A stretch of DNA of 64,000 bases from Sinonovacula constricta (taxonomy: Eukaryota > Mollusca > Bivalvia > Cardiida > Solecurtidae). Shown one piece after another: positions 1 to 16,689 of the stretch. Position 1 is the first letter of the stretch. Every line of letters begins with the position of its first letter. The notes under the pieces were generated by a model. That model worked only from the letters and a program-made list of their open reading frames with translations. It ran no database searches and was not told the origin of the DNA. The stretch covers positions 10,921,686-10,985,685 of the forward strand of contig CM017569.1 of assembly GCA_007844125.1 (NCBI GenBank). The letters run 5' to 3'. A program made the position numbers and the translations under genes.

Positions 1-1710
1 TGTGGAAGGATGTGTTCATAATTTATCATAGAAAAATAATGTGTGAACATTAAAATGTGAATCTTGAGTATTTAAATCACATCTTTGGTTCAGAAACAGC
101 GCACACTTTATTTTTCTCAAACATATGCCTTGTCATAATGAATTCCATTTTGATATATGTTAAAAATCCTAACGCACATCAAGTCTATAACATCGCCTGA
201 GGTGGCATTTAATTGAAATATTGTCATTGTTAACACCATTTAAATAATACACTAAGTATGTCCGTTGTTATTGCATTGATTCCTTCAGAAAACTATTCAA
301 CTACCTTCTTTGCGAAGAGTTATTATCTCCCTTGAGGCGCATAAAAGTTATTTTAACGCTGCATTATCGATACTTCTTAATCATTTGGATAATGGGGGAC
401 AAAGCAGAAACATTTCCTTTTGTTAAACTACTTAAGTGATTTTTTCTGCAATTTGCGGATTAAACACGTACTTAACTATTGTAATGAAGCACAAAATACA
501 CCTCTTTTCCATCTGAATAATTAAACAGTATGACTCAAAAGATTAGACATTGTCTACAGTTTTATTAAAATTTAAACCTTTCATAGAATTTTCTATTTTT
601 TGGATGTCAAGGTAAAATTTAATGATGAAATAAATAAAATAAAAAATATATGTTGACGTGTTGGATTTTCTGTAAAATGGCAGTTTCCACTGTAACCGTA
701 TATGTCCAAATAGCGACATTTTCCTTAAGATAATAAAAAAGTACCAAGAGGCTTAATATACACAACAAACAAGTAGTTTTTCACACAAATCATTTTATCT
801 TGTGATGCTGTATGAAACCAAAAAAAAAAGACCATTTCTTTTTACAAAATTATTTTTTCATCTTTCTTCGCCCGAGGAAAAACATGTATTCAGCTTATAA
901 ATAAAGGTATTGAAAACATTTCTTTCATAGTTTTTTAAGTTCTTTTTGGTTTTTAAGGTCAAAAGTAATGGTGAGTTCACAAAGAAAAGAAAACAGATAT
1001 ATGTTGAAGAGATTTTCTGTGTGAAAATTGCAATTTTATAGGAAACAATTTATGGCAAACTGTCAAAATGACTAAATTTTCTTTAAATATAACACACTGT
1101 ACCCAAAGCATTGTAATATACAAACCAAATACGAATTTACACATAAATTACCATTTCTGTTGATAGTGCATGAAAAAAGGTAATCTGAACATTTTCCATT
1201 AAAAAGACTTTTTTCATATTTTTTTCTTTACTCGACAAAAAAAAAAGAAAGAAAGAAAAATAAGCTTTTTATAAGCATTGTATATATATGAAGATATTGA
1301 ATTCCTTACATTGATTTTGTTTTGTTTTTACTTTTAAAAATAATACACAGAAGTGTTTAGGTTGACATTCTCCATTTTTTCAGAAATGAAAGCTCGACGC
1401 CTATATAAGGAATGCATTGAGCATATGGGTGCAGTTATTTTGCATTTTTATAATTCTAAAATGTCTAAGCTTTGTTTAACACCAAAGTGCATGAGAAAAT
1501 TTTAATTTTAGCAAATACAGTCGCTAAACAAAAATATCTACATTAAAATATCAAAAACAGAAGACAACTGTCCGGGGTACTACTTCCGGTGCGATTTTAC
1601 GTTACCGCTTAAAATACGGGTCCTTATTCGGTAAACGGCCTTTTTTTTAAACAAAAATATGTCTGTAACTTTAATGAAAACATGGTTAAACGAGAGATTT
1701 TGGTTTATTT

Positions 1711-1712
<2 letters not shown>
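1..1712. other. AT-rich non-coding stretch
   Basis: No ORF, RNA gene or element boundary is supported here. The stretch has many A and T runs. A 66 bp segment at 285-350, including CTACCTTCTTTGCGAAGAG, recurs in the same orientation at 3770-3835, so it is part of a dispersed repeat. Confidence 0.6.

Positions 1713-1800
<88 letters not shown>
1713..1800. repeat. (AT)n microsatellite
   Basis: About 44 uninterrupted TA dinucleotides. Similar tracts occur at 7272-7410, 33245-33366 and 58972-59025. Confidence 0.98.
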
Positions 1801-1803
<3 letters not shown>

Positions 1804-2104
1804 AATGTTAACGTACATGTACATAGACACTCTCTACGCCCTTACTTACGAAAGTAGATAGAAATGCTCGTCGGTACACCCTTCTATGTTCGGACTGCAT
1901 GCTTACAAATTGACATTACCTAAAAGAAACGAAACAGTCCATAGCCAGAAAAAAAAATGTTTGCTCTGAACGGTCTATTGAGTATGCATGGTAAAATCTG
2001 GCTTAAATGCATTGAAAAAGATACATAAACGATTTCTGTAAGGTCCCGCAAATCTAAAAAAAATAGCATTTCCTATGCTCCAAGTGTGTAGGAATGATTT
2101 TATA

Positions 2105-2520
2105 GCATCTCTGAAGTGTTTGTGGTCAAGAGTTCAATCCTCTGGATAGGAGGGTTTCAAATTCAATCCATTGCCTCGTCACGATAAATATTCAAAGGAT
2201 CTTATTAAAGATTCGGATGTTTAATTCACTTGCATACGAGAAACGTTCAACACACCAAGAAAGCATTTATAATATGCTTGAAGTGTTCTTGGTCAAGAGG
2301 TTAAGTTTTTAGACTCAGGATCAGATGGTTCCGAATTCAAACCTTAGATCTGTTATGACAAATTTAAAATAGATATTGTTAACGATTTGGATGATCATTA
2401 AAGAGACGTTTGAAACACACCAAGAAAGCATCTATAACGTAGTTAAAGTGCTCTTAATCAAGAGGTTAAGTTTATGGACTCGGGATCGGAGGGTTCTGGG
2501 TTCAAAACCTAGACCTGAAC
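2105..2520 (+). repeat. Three-unit tandem of a tRNA-like sequence
   Basis: Three diverged copies, starting near 2118, 2283 and 2450 (period about 165 bp), share the order GTGxTCTTGGTCAAGAGGTTAAG, then GGACTCGGGATCGGAGGGTT, then a B-box-like GGGTTCAAAACCTAGACCT. A linker containing ACACACCAAGAAAGCAT separates the units. The spacing of the A-box-like and B-box-like parts fits a tRNA-derived head, so this may be the remains of a multimeric SINE. No copy looks like a functional tRNA. Confidence 0.5.
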
Positions 2521-2902
2521 AAAATTAATTTCTTGTCAAGACCTTTATTATACGAACATTTTGCCAAAAGTAACCTAATATGTTCGGAGTAATTATTGCG
2601 TCTTTACACCCACATTTACTAGATAGAAATATACGTCTTGGATAATAATATTAATTATTTTTGTAGTTATTTCTTTCCTCTATTGAATGACATATACTAC
2701 CTTTCACTTGATGGCAACTTATGTATTTTTTAATCTCAGTGTGCAATTATCAGCCACAGTAGCACATACATAGGTAGTAAAATTGCTTTGTTACAACATT
2801 TATTCCATCGAGATTAAAGACATACTAGATCGTTCTGTCTTTACCGATTCTCCCAGTTTGTCTTCAGCCATTTCACTTTGAAGTTGAGAATTAGGTTAAG
2901 TT

Positions 2903-3209
2903 TAGGAAATATTTAGGGATGGGATGGGATTAGCCGGCATTTTTGCCGATACTGCGCAGCGACATTTCTATCATTATAGCACAGGGGCACTTATGAGGTG
3001 CCCAGGGACTGAACCCGGTCGGTCCATTATACTGACACCGACGAGTCAGGCGTAATGCTGTCCCATTAGCCCCGAGCGTTAGGAGGGAAGCCACTACTAC
3101 CAACTTTAAAGTCTTTGGTTTGACCCGGCCGGGGTTCGAACCCACGACCTCCCGATCCGCAAGCCGACGCTCTACCACCTGAGCTATTGCGGCCGGTAGG
3201 AAATATTTA
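2903..3209 (-). mobile_element. tRNA-derived SINE (family A) with target-site duplication
   Basis: The SINE body occupies 2916-3196 on the minus strand. Its 5' head has a pol III A box (TAGCTCAGGTGG) and B box (GGTTCGAACCC), a tRNA-like layout of about 75 nt. A body of about 200 bp follows, ending in an ATCCC repeat. A 13 bp direct repeat, TAGGAAATATTTA, flanks it at 2903-2915 and 3197-3209, as expected after target-primed reverse transcription. A second, 5'-truncated copy lies at 13805-14044. Confidence 0.85.
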
Positions 3210-3316
3210 ACATTGTTCTTTGTATACATAATACTATGTTCCAGAAAAATAAAATTAACTTTAGGAAATATTTATCATTGTTCTTTGTATACATAATACT
3301 GTGTTCCAGAAAAATA
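3197..3316. repeat. Two-copy tandem duplication
   Basis: The segment starting TAGGAAATATTTAACATTG at 3197-3250 is repeated with few changes at 3262-3316. The first copy begins with the SINE target-site duplication, so the local duplication involves the insertion target. Confidence 0.8.
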
Positions 3317-3319
3317 CTA

Positions 3320-5540
3320 TCTGAACAATTATTATTTGTGCAATGTGGGGCTTCTGCATATGTGCAATTTCTGCTTGTACACTGTTGTTTCGTTGTTAAT
3401 TATAATAATTTTGGCACCTTTTTTCTACAAATGTAACCTCTTGGAAGACCTATTAAATGGTGTCGGGTTTTGCTTTTATTTTGTTTTAAACCATTCTATG
3501 GTCTCAGGAATAGGCCTATACGTTATACATATTTTTTCTCGAGATTTTTTTTCTATCATACTGAAATTCAAAACCTTTAAATAAAAACTGTCCAAATATG
3601 TATTTATTACTTGCTATTATATTGCTTTAACCTGTTTACCTTTCAGTTTATCTTCCAGTCTTTGCGTCGCCTTTGATGCTTCGCATCAACGACTTTTCTT
3701 GTCTGCATGGTCTTCTTCAATAGAAACCGGTTTTGGAGAAAATCTATACTCTTTAGATGCGATTTTATCCGAATACTATACAACTACCTTCTTTGCGAAG
3801 AGTTTTTATCTCCCTTGAGGCGCATAAAAGATGCGCAGAAATTACTACCTAAAACGTCCTTAATTAATTATTGCACAATGACACTCCTATATGTCGATGA
3901 TGTTATAACTCCATGTCACAAGGTATACGTTCGAGAAGTATATATCAGTAATGACACAAATGTAACAATAAGGTATAAACGATTTCTTTCAATGCTGGTT
4001 TTAATTGTCTGGCATGAACATAAACTCATCCTGGATCATGTTGAGACAATTAAGAAAGATTTGAAGACAACTTTTTTTTTAAAGATTTCTGGTTAAAAGA
4101 GTAACCTCCCTTGTATTGTGTCTTTCTTTACCTTGGATTGTGCAGGACTCTTTTCATTTGCCCTTCTACCATTGTTAATAATAATCTTAACTTAATTACA
4201 TCTCCCATTTTCATTTTCATGTGGAATTTTCACTTTAGCCTTTCTGAGATAGATTTGTATTCTTATTTTAACTGATGACATTTAATTAATAATGATTTTG
4301 TTATAATGACATTTTTTGTAGATCTACATACATTGCTATTACGTACAAATTCATTGTCTAGACACCAGATAAAAAGGATAAACTGTCGGGTTTGCTCTTT
4401 TTGAATCATAAAAAATTGTTCTTACTTTCACTTGGTTTGCACGTGAAATTCTTTTGTCCCATGCCTTTTCAGAGTTTGATATATATTGCAATGCTCAGGG
4501 GACTTTGTCATCTATTCTCATTTTCAATATGTTCATTTTATAAGACTGTCGTAGTTTCTACATTGACAAAAACGAAATTAATTTCTTCGCCATTATGCAT
4601 TTAAATGAAATTACCGAACTACTTTGAGTTGTATGAATACAACATGACGTCATACAAACTCCCGCATATAGATACTAACGCTGTTGCTTTTATGGACGAG
4701 TTTTTAAAGTCAATTCACTATCGATGCTTACTTTTTGGTTTTAATTAAACTTTCTTATAAAACATCTTGATTAAATTTTGAAAGAAGATTGCTCCATGTT
4801 GACATGTTTAACATTTTGTTAATGTTTTCATTTTTGTGAATCCAGAGGATTCCGATAAGATAAGGAATGACGTCATCAGACGAACGTTTCGACGATCAAG
4901 TGTCATCGAACGTTTAAATATGGTGAATGCTACTAACCAAATTGTATGTTTCGTCGCCATACCTCTTCAGCGTTAAATATAGGGGGATTGAAGTTATTTA
5001 TGGAGGTCGCATTTTTTGAGACTGTCCCGTCTCGTCCAGGAATGTACGGTTGTAGGGAAGGAGAGACTGCCGAAATTGATAACAGTGTCGTCTGCAGAAA
5101 AACCTAGATAAAGTGAATCTTGATCATTTCGTACCAAGAGTTATCATTGGATTAAACTGGTCCTTTAAAAACCGCTTTGCATTTACTTAACATCGGGTAG
5201 CTAAGGTTGAAAAGTGTTTATTCTTCTTAAGAGTTTTTCTTTTATCATTATTTCGAGTGTTTGATTCTATCTTTCTTGTATTGTATTACCTCTACACATT
5301 ACAATACAAATCAAACACATTTAAATCACGTTTTTTCTATGCTGTTTTACATGTTGTTGTTGTGTTTTTGTGTGTTTTTGTTTTGTTTACTTGTTTTTTA
5401 TGTTGTTTAGTTTTAACAAATGATTAAACAACTATTTCAGTTCTAATAATGGGAACGCAATTCAAAATAAATAAATAAATAAAAATTAAAATAATATTTA
5501 TCAATAAATATATGCCTTTCAGTTACAGTATATATAGCTG
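3320..5540. other. Non-coding stretch with short random ORFs
   Basis: ORFs up to 129 codons occur (3707-4096), but none has a recognisable domain or splice context. Bases 3770-3835 repeat 285-350 in direct orientation, which argues that the longest ORF overlaps repetitive DNA. No gene is supported. Confidence 0.55.
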
Positions 5541-7269
5541 ATACCAGGTTAGTGTTGATACATAAATGTTATCATGCGGAACTAAGAAAATCAGCAAGCA
5601 CGAGGCTCTGCCGAGTGCTTTCTGATTTTCGGACCGAGCATGATAACATTTATCTATATCAACACTAACCTGGTATTCTTTTTATCCCACCATTAACATT
5701 TTTTCCAAATGGTTTGAAAGGGAAACATTTAAATTTACCGCTACTGCTCCTCCCCTTTAGATCTGACATTCCAATGCAATACACGAACTTCATGCGCGTG
5801 CATAGTTACTCGGCTATAAGAAATAGTTCTATTTTACAATTAAAAAATAAGAGAATAAACATCTTATTTTTTATATTATTTGTACTGTACAAAAGGTTGT
5901 TATTTTATTGATTACTTACGATAATAAAAAATAATGATTGGAAATTACAACAACAAAGACACACCCTCATATGAAGTTATACATGTAGAGTGTAATGTCA
6001 AGGTCGTGTAACATTAAAGTTGCCACGCATATGGCATTAAGAAACGCGAATTACATTCGAGGTTTGTGCGTGTTTGTGGATGTAACAAACAGTTTGCTAA
6101 TGGATTTTAATTGTTGAATACATTGAAATTCTGAACATTAAATATAGCGTCATAAAATGGCGAAGATAGTTATGTTTTTTGACATGGTGACTAGCAAAAT
6201 TTGGAGAAATGTTTTGATTGGAGGTGGCGTTCATGTTTAAGTCTAGAAACTGTGATTTGAATGTTCATCATGTAACGACATCTGATCATCAGGGTCTGTC
6301 CTCAGATTAGGCAGCTGATTGCTGCAATCTGAGACAGTCACAGATTCAAGATCTATTTCCTTCTCAAAAATGTTCGGATTAAAAGCCAAATTTTGCCTCG
6401 AAATCCTCGGATCTCATCTCTACAACACTGCTTAGGTTTTCACACGATACTTCATCAAATTCTTTCAATTCACACCAAATTACATCAAAACAACAGGGAC
6501 TCACATGATCTGACATTTTGACAGTTGTTTTTATTTTTGCACACTACATATTCGTACTTTTATTGATTTTACTACTATTCCTAAACAGTTTAATTATGTG
6601 CCTGTATTACATTTTGTCTCAGATTTTTGATTGTACTTTTTGATTAATAAAGCTTCTATATATTTTTTGTTTACAAATTTTCTATATCATTGTTAAATAA
6701 AACTTCGGAAGTTCTATATGAACTATCCGGTTAGGTCAGTCGGTTAAGGCGCCGCTACTTACATTTTCAATCCTACAGGACAGAGATCGGAACCGTGCTC
6801 ATCCTTTTTTATGGCCTCGTTTGCTCTATTTAACCAATCTTTATATTATGAACATTTTTTTGGATGATCACAAGCATATTTACGGGATAAATGATTTTCG
6901 TTCGAGTAAACATTCCTGATCGTCTCGTAAAAAAGTAGCCCGGCTTAGAGCAGGTGTGCGAATATTGTAAAATAGAACTTATTTCTTATAGCCGAATTAC
7001 TCTATGCACGAGCATGAATTTTGTGTATTGCATTGAAATGTCAGATCATGTAGGGAAGGAGCAGCAGGGGTAAATTTAAATGTTTCCCTTTTTAATCCAT
7101 TTGAAAAAAACTGTTGATGGTGGGATAAAAAGAAAACCAGGTTAGTTTTGATATAGATAAATGTTATCATGCTCGGCCCGAAAATCAGAAAGCACTCGGA
7201 GCCTCATGCTTTTCTGATTTTCTTAGCCTCGCATGATAACGTTTATCTATATCAACACTAACCTGGTAT
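5541..7269. mobile_element. Fold-back element with about 300 bp inverted arms
   Basis: The left end starts ATACCAGGTTAGTGTTGATA and the right end finishes with its inverse, CACTAACCTGGTAT. The inverted similarity extends inward for about 300 bp (5541-5840 against about 6965-7269). The outer 137 bp of each arm is itself a palindrome (5541-5676 and 7136-7269), with TGTTATCATGC and CAGAAAGCACTCGG pairing inside it. The 1.1 kb centre has no ORF, so the element is non-autonomous. The right end abuts an AT microsatellite, so the target duplication is unclear. Confidence 0.8.
6722..6815 (+). other. tRNA-like relic
   Basis: The sequence has an A-box-like TCAGTCGGTTAAGGC and, about 50 nt later, a degenerate B-box-like ATCGGAACCGTGCTC followed by a T run. 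The arms do not form a convincing cloverleaf and the stretch lies inside the fold-back element. It is probably a degenerate pol III-derived piece and not a working tRNA gene. Confidence 0.3.
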
Positions 7270-7271
7270 TC

Positions 7272-10739
<3,468 letters not shown>

Positions 10740-13578
10740 TTATGTTGTTGTTCCGGGAATGTATTGCGCGAACATCGAGTTTTTATTGAAAACACATTCA
10801 CAGCCGAGTCGTATTTGCTGGTCATATAACTCCCACTTGTCCGTGATAACCTGCTGGCCATTCTGGAACGCCATCATACATCCCGTAGAGGACCGTTTCA
10901 GCATCTTCACTACGTGGTACGTTGGTGTACATTTACCGTGACCTGACAAAGAGAGATATACGACAAAATAAGTAAGTTTACATACTAAACATACTTTATT
11001 TTTGACATAAATACATGTTGTCGATTTTTAAATAAGTCATTACAGACGAAGCTCCCGTAGTTGGCACTTTTGCCGTCTGACCTTTCCATCTTGACGGATC
11101 ACTCGAATTGTATCTTAATTTGTCTTGTTCTTGTTACTTTTACAATAAAGTGTCGTTAACTGCTTTTCTAAATTTTAATGTAATTTGATTTCAATTCCCA
11201 TAGGGTCTTCTCATGATTTAGTATTCAAAATACAGAATAATAATAAAAATCTAAGAACAAAAACAACTAAGAGAATAAGAAAATAGTCATACTTTCTCCT
11301 TCACGCGCACACACATTTTATAAACAATGCACAACAACGCATACACTTTCCAAGCACTCAAATACTTAAAATTGTAAAGAAAATCGTTATGATTGTCAAA
11401 AATACAAATAACTGACGATATGTTTTATACTCACTTGTTCCTCTAACAGTAAAACAGTTGCAATCATTGAGATCACATGAAGCCTCATTGATTAAACGCG
11501 GGAACCGGTCTGCAGAAAATGTTGTCGTCAGAGAACACGTCGTGCACATGTGCAAATATCCATTTCCGGTAGGATACCCGCGTGCGTGGCAGTACTCTAC
11601 ATTTGATGTGCTTCCTGGATACAGATAAAGCATAAAAGAAGTGATTCAATGTATCAAATAACTAGCTACAACCAGTAAGCATAAAAAAGATCGCTTTCCG
11701 TTTTAAAAAGAAATATTTTACGTACTAAAGGTTAATGTTGCTATTTCCGTGGTAGAACATAATTCTTAAACGCAAATAATTATTTCAGTTACGAAATGGG
11801 TTTCAGACCGAGTACTTCTAGTTTAAAGTTAATTATTTTAATTGGTAAATGATGCATAAAAAAGGTTGGATTTTGTAAGACGATTAACTTCAACATACCT
11901 GCGGCTTGACGTCGGACACGTCGCTTCGCTATATCTTTAAGACGTATTTGACGTAAGACGTTTAAATCCGTGTCGACGCCGATTAGTGTCTGAAGGTCGT
12001 TCGTTGACAACAAAAGACGGTCTAATACGTCACCAACATGCATGAACTCTGTACCATTAGTGATGTTAACGTTATTTATTTGGTCAAACGTAACGTTCGC
12101 TGCCTGAAGTACTGACGTAATCCACGGGAAAAGTTGGTCGAGGTCCTCGATTATTTTTGATTTCAGAATGCCTTCTTTATCCTCGTTTGTCTCCTAAAAC
12201 AATTAAAGATAATTAAAATATGTTGTTTTTTTTTGTCAGGCTTGTTGATTTAATTACTTTATATGACAAAGATTTATCGCAAACAAAAAAACAAGACCAT
12301 TAAATGTTTCTACGTATGCTTGCATTAGCAGTGTCTAACGTCAAATGGCCATTTACCGATCGAGTTCTATATCCTAATTGATTCAAGGGGACCTAAAATC
12401 TTTTAACTGCTTGCAATTGAAAGTTTGATCATAACAAAAACAAACGCAGAAGAACAAGGAAGAACAAAAGCAATACAGACCTTAAAGTACAGAAAACGCA
12501 AAAGAATGTGTGCACCATAAAGAAGTGGTTGATGAGGAAAGATGTGTACATTGTGTACGTATGTTGTTTTTGTCCTTACATTTGTTTATTGCAACTCAAC
12601 TATAAATACATAACTTACATACCATAATCACATTTACTCTAACACAGCACGGATTATCGCCTTGTGAAAACACCATACACATGTCATTTTGCCAACTCTC
12701 TTTTTGAGCCAAAATATAGAAAGAAATCAAAATGGAAACACCTCGCTCAATGTAAACATTTACATGCTCTAAGCCAGAAGCTGTTGTGGAATATGACAAA
12801 TATAAAACTGGTAGTAACAACAAGATAAATTTATATATAGTAGAGTGAAAGGCATGGAATTGTTGTTAAAACCCAAAATGAAATGCGGAACAATAGTACA
12901 AAATGTTCATAACCCATAAATGCAGGTCAGAGTTAGGTATTTTTTGTAAATGAAAGTATATATCACAAAAACTAAATTTCACCAAACTTGTCTCACAAAA
13001 GCAACAGAAATGACTAAGAATAAACGGCAAACTTAAACCCCAAATATAAAAACATACACATACATGTAAAATTAAAAACAAACCTGTTTCGTGTCTCCTG
13101 ACGGGAGCAGATGTACAAAGGTCCTTGCCGCGTCTTCGGGGGTGGCTGCCATGAACCTGCGGTCGTAGTCGCTGCCTAGCAGATTCAGGTACAGGTTCTC
13201 CAGGGTCCGGTCATCCAAAGGCACCCGGGCTGTATCTGCGGATCGTTTGTGGGGACAGTTGAGGTTTCCTGAGGCCAGGAGGCCCAGGACTGGATTAATA
13301 GTCGGCACAGGGAAGGGCGTTAGGAACGAAACGGTGTTCATGGCCGGCGCCAAGAATCGCCTCCCCCGGGACACTGTGGACACACATGGACATTAAAATC
13401 TTAGCCAAACACTTAAATAAAATTGTAACAAAATAGTTCACGCATTTCAGGGAAGACACGAGTACGATTTAAAGATATGAAAATGACTACAATTAACTGT
13501 GATACAAGAATCTTGGCTGAGCTTGACTCGTTGATGGTGTGTTGCAGTCATCGTTATAATAGTAATAATAATAATAAT

Positions 13579-13641
<63 letters not shown>

Positions 13642-15212
13642 TATAATAATAATAATAATAATAATAATTATAATAATGATGATGATGATGATGATGATGA
13701 TTATAATTATAATAATTATAATTATAATTAGAATTATAATAATAATAACAAAAATAATAATAACAAAAATAATAACAACAACACAGCAACAAGTATATTA
13801 TTATTAGAGGTCGCGGGTTCAAACCCCGGTCGGGTCATACCAAAGACTTTAAAGTTGGTAGTAGTGGGTCCCTCCTAACGCTCGGGGCTAAGGGGTCAGC
13901 ATTACGCCTGACTCGTCCGTGTCAGTGTAATGGACCGGCCGGCTTAAGTTCCTGGACACCTAATAAGTGCCCCTGTGCTACAATGATAGAAATGTCGCTG
14001 CACAGTATCGGCAAAAATGCCGACAAATCCCATCCCATCCCTATTATTTTATTTGTCGCCTAAAATGAAGCAGGTTTATTTTGCATATCTCGGCGATAAT
14101 TAATCACTGTTTAGCTATTGCCATAAAAGCGTTAATATTCGAATTTTATTTCTAGTATAATTTTATCTTGTTTTAAACATGCCAACTTTTGTAGTGATAA
14201 GAAGAAAGAGTTTACTTTAAGTAAGATCTGCTTAATTTATATGCATGGCCTTAAAAATCTTAACGACTTACTAAGTTTTACCATCTAATAGGGTTCGATC
14301 GATATTATCGGACAATCTACGTTGATTTTTTTTTTGCACCTGTCATTTTAGAATTAGATAAAAAAACACTAACATTTTTGGTATTTCCTATCCACAATGG
14401 ATAATTTTAGTTGTTTTGTGTTAGATATATGAGTATTATGCGTATTGAAATCGAAGAAATACAATTCAATGGATTCTCAAAACATGACCAACCGCAGGAT
14501 AACACGTTGATCACGTGTTGATTTATTTAACATTGTTATTGAGATAATTATAATGATTCAATCAGTCGACCACGCATATTATGACTATTTAAACAAATGT
14601 AACTTAAAGTCGTTAAAATAAGGTTTACGGCGTTGGCCATTCTAATCGACCAATAGCCATACATATATGTTTGTACCATAAACAAAGGTTAATGTTGCGA
14701 TGTTTCAAACTTGGACATTAAGATGGCCATTTAAATGCAATATAACTTACGACAGACATAGGCCTTCCAACTATAGCCAAATTCTATTCTGATAACGAAC
14801 CCTAGCTCTCAAAAACAGCAACAGTGGAAACACCACAGCTGATAAAAACATTATTTTATCAATACAATTGGTAACAATTTAAATTAAACCATGCGTTTAT
14901 GGTTATTAGGTATAAATTAATGAAGTTTGGATACACGAGTAAGCGCGCAAAGATGAATTAACAAAATGCGTTTTATGTTTGAAAACTTGAAGCGCACAAG
15001 TGTCTCTTGACTTTATGGCGGACCCTATACAACTGTACTACTTAATTCCAAAAAAAAAGAAAAAAAAAAAGAATCCCTCAGCTAACAAATTAATTAATGA
15101 GAATATATAACTGCAATCGTATTTCATTAAACTTAGTTAACTAATGGTACTTACATGGTTTTGCCACGATAAATGCCAAATGAAACATCAGATACACAAC
15201 TGGAAGCCTCAT
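10740..15212 (-). CDS. IL-17-like secreted cytokine preproprotein (five exons)
   Basis: Joined minus-strand exons are 15212-15155, 13373-13084, 12193-11899, 11614-11435 and 10942-10740. Every junction has GT and AG, and every phase fits (1,0,1,1), giving 341 residues and a stop. Residues 1-20 form a signal peptide (MRLPVVYLMFHLAFIVAKP). A propeptide of about 190 residues follows, with sequons at N149, N159 and N162. A furin-type site RRVRR lies at 207-211. The mature domain has ten cysteines. DRFPRLINEASC, VVKMLKRSSTGC and IRLGCECV align with the hallmark blocks of IL-17 cytokines (RxP...EAxC, VLRR...C, vGCxCV). A secreted receptor ligand is the likely role. The long furin-cleaved propeptide is unusual for the family. 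Another cystine-knot ligand, such as a Spaetzle-like one, is the main alternative. The exon structure is firm; the family call is inference from motifs. Confidence 0.78.
13551..13760. repeat. (AAT)n/(GAT)n microsatellite
   Basis: A trinucleotide tract of ATA/TAA units with a short GAT block, inside intron 1 of the IL-17-like gene. It creates apparent poly-Asn and poly-Tyr ORFs that are not genes. Confidence 0.97.
13805..14044 (+). mobile_element. 5'-truncated SINE (family A)
   Basis: This matches the SINE at 2916-3196 from just before its B box (GGGTTCAAACCCC) to the terminal CATCCCATCCC. The A box is missing. It lies next to the AAT microsatellite in intron 1 of the IL-17-like gene, and a possible 7 bp duplication TATTATT borders it. 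Confidence 0.8.
14045..15140. other. Intron 1 sequence without recognised features
   Basis: AT-rich intronic DNA between the SINE and the first exon of the IL-17-like gene. No ORF, repeat or regulatory motif can be supported. Confidence 0.5.
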
Positions 15213-15262
15213 GATGAGCCGTATATAAATGGAAGATCGCGTAAATCCAAGTGTAACTTGTG

Positions 15263-15269
15263 TTTTATA
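15263..15269 (-). promoter_or_regulatory. Candidate TATA box of the IL-17-like gene
   Basis: TATAAAA on the minus strand, 51 bases upstream of the ATG at 15212. A CCAAT element lies further upstream at 15425-15429 (plus-strand orientation). A second TATA-like TTTATATAC at about 15220-15230 is too close to the ATG to leave a usual 5' UTR. Confidence 0.35.
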
Positions 15270-15299
15270 ATTAAACACACTATCCAGTACTGCAATGCA

Positions 15300-16210
15300 A
15301 GGATACTGGAGATTTCCTCTTGTAAAACTGGTTCAGTTTTCGTATCAGATATCCAGTTGAAACTTAAGTTTAATCTCTTTTGCATGGACAGTTGGCTTTT
15401 ATAAGTGCCACCAACCATCTCCGACCAATCAGCGCTATAGTCCGATGTCACGACACTTCATCAAGGGCTGACCAAAAAGATCATGTCAAAATTATACCAG
15501 TTCGCTCCGGTTAATAATTGTAATGCTTGCATAAAAAGTGTTCGGCAGAACGTATGGACGGGCACTTGTGGCGGTTAGTGTTCCCGAGTTGTAACTTAAG
15601 GGCCCAAAAGTGCTTGGGTTCGAGTGGGGCGAGGACTTTCAAGTGAGATGGCCATCCAGCTACCAAGACATTTCTCGCTAGGTTGATCATAATTCTCTCG
15701 GCGTGATGCTTAGAAATGATAAAAGTATTATCCTTTTTCACCAATATTAGGCACGAAGGTTCCGTGATCTGTAAGCTTCCCCTTTATTGTAATTGTAACA
15801 CGTTTTATAAGTCTATGGGTCAACCGCTAATAAACAAAACCGCAAATAAAAACGTATTTGGTTTTTCTTCGTGTACAGTAGGTCAGCTGCTCACCAAGTA
15901 CCTTTCACGAACACTGGTTGCATTAACCGATCGACAATTCAGAAAACCACCCGTGATGCTAGAAGCCACTCTGCCACAATTTTGTATATTATAATGTGTC
16001 ATAGAACCACGTGATAGGAACTTTTAGTTTATTATTTTTTTTTTTTTACGTCACAATGAAGCCAAACAGCGTTTTGTTGATGACTGACGAATACACATGA
16101 CGAATAGTATCCTTCGAAAATACGAAAATATACTGTTTTGGTGCTAGAAACGACTACAAGTGATGTAAAATGTCGCGAAGCTTTTGATTATTAACACATG
16201 TAAAGTTGAC
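15300..16210. other. Upstream region with a possible tRNA-like relic
   Basis: This is the upstream flank of the IL-17-like gene. At 15563-15640 the plus strand has GTGGCGGTTAGTGTTCC and, further on, GGGTTCGAGTGGGGC, which loosely resemble pol III A and B boxes of a diverged SINE. The support is weak. No protein gene is recognised. Confidence 0.3.
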
Positions 16211-16211
16211 A

Positions 16212-16680
<469 letters not shown>

Positions 16681-16689
16681 CTTTCCATA

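Noticed and set aside
3115..3196. Intact tRNA gene on the minus strand
   Set aside because: The tRNA-like part continues into a 200 bp SINE body with a target-site duplication, so it is a SINE head.
3707..4096. 129-codon ORF
   Set aside because: No recognisable domain, and it overlaps a segment repeated at 285-350.
13477..13822. Poly-Asn and poly-Tyr ORFs
   Set aside because: Products of the AAT microsatellite in an intron.
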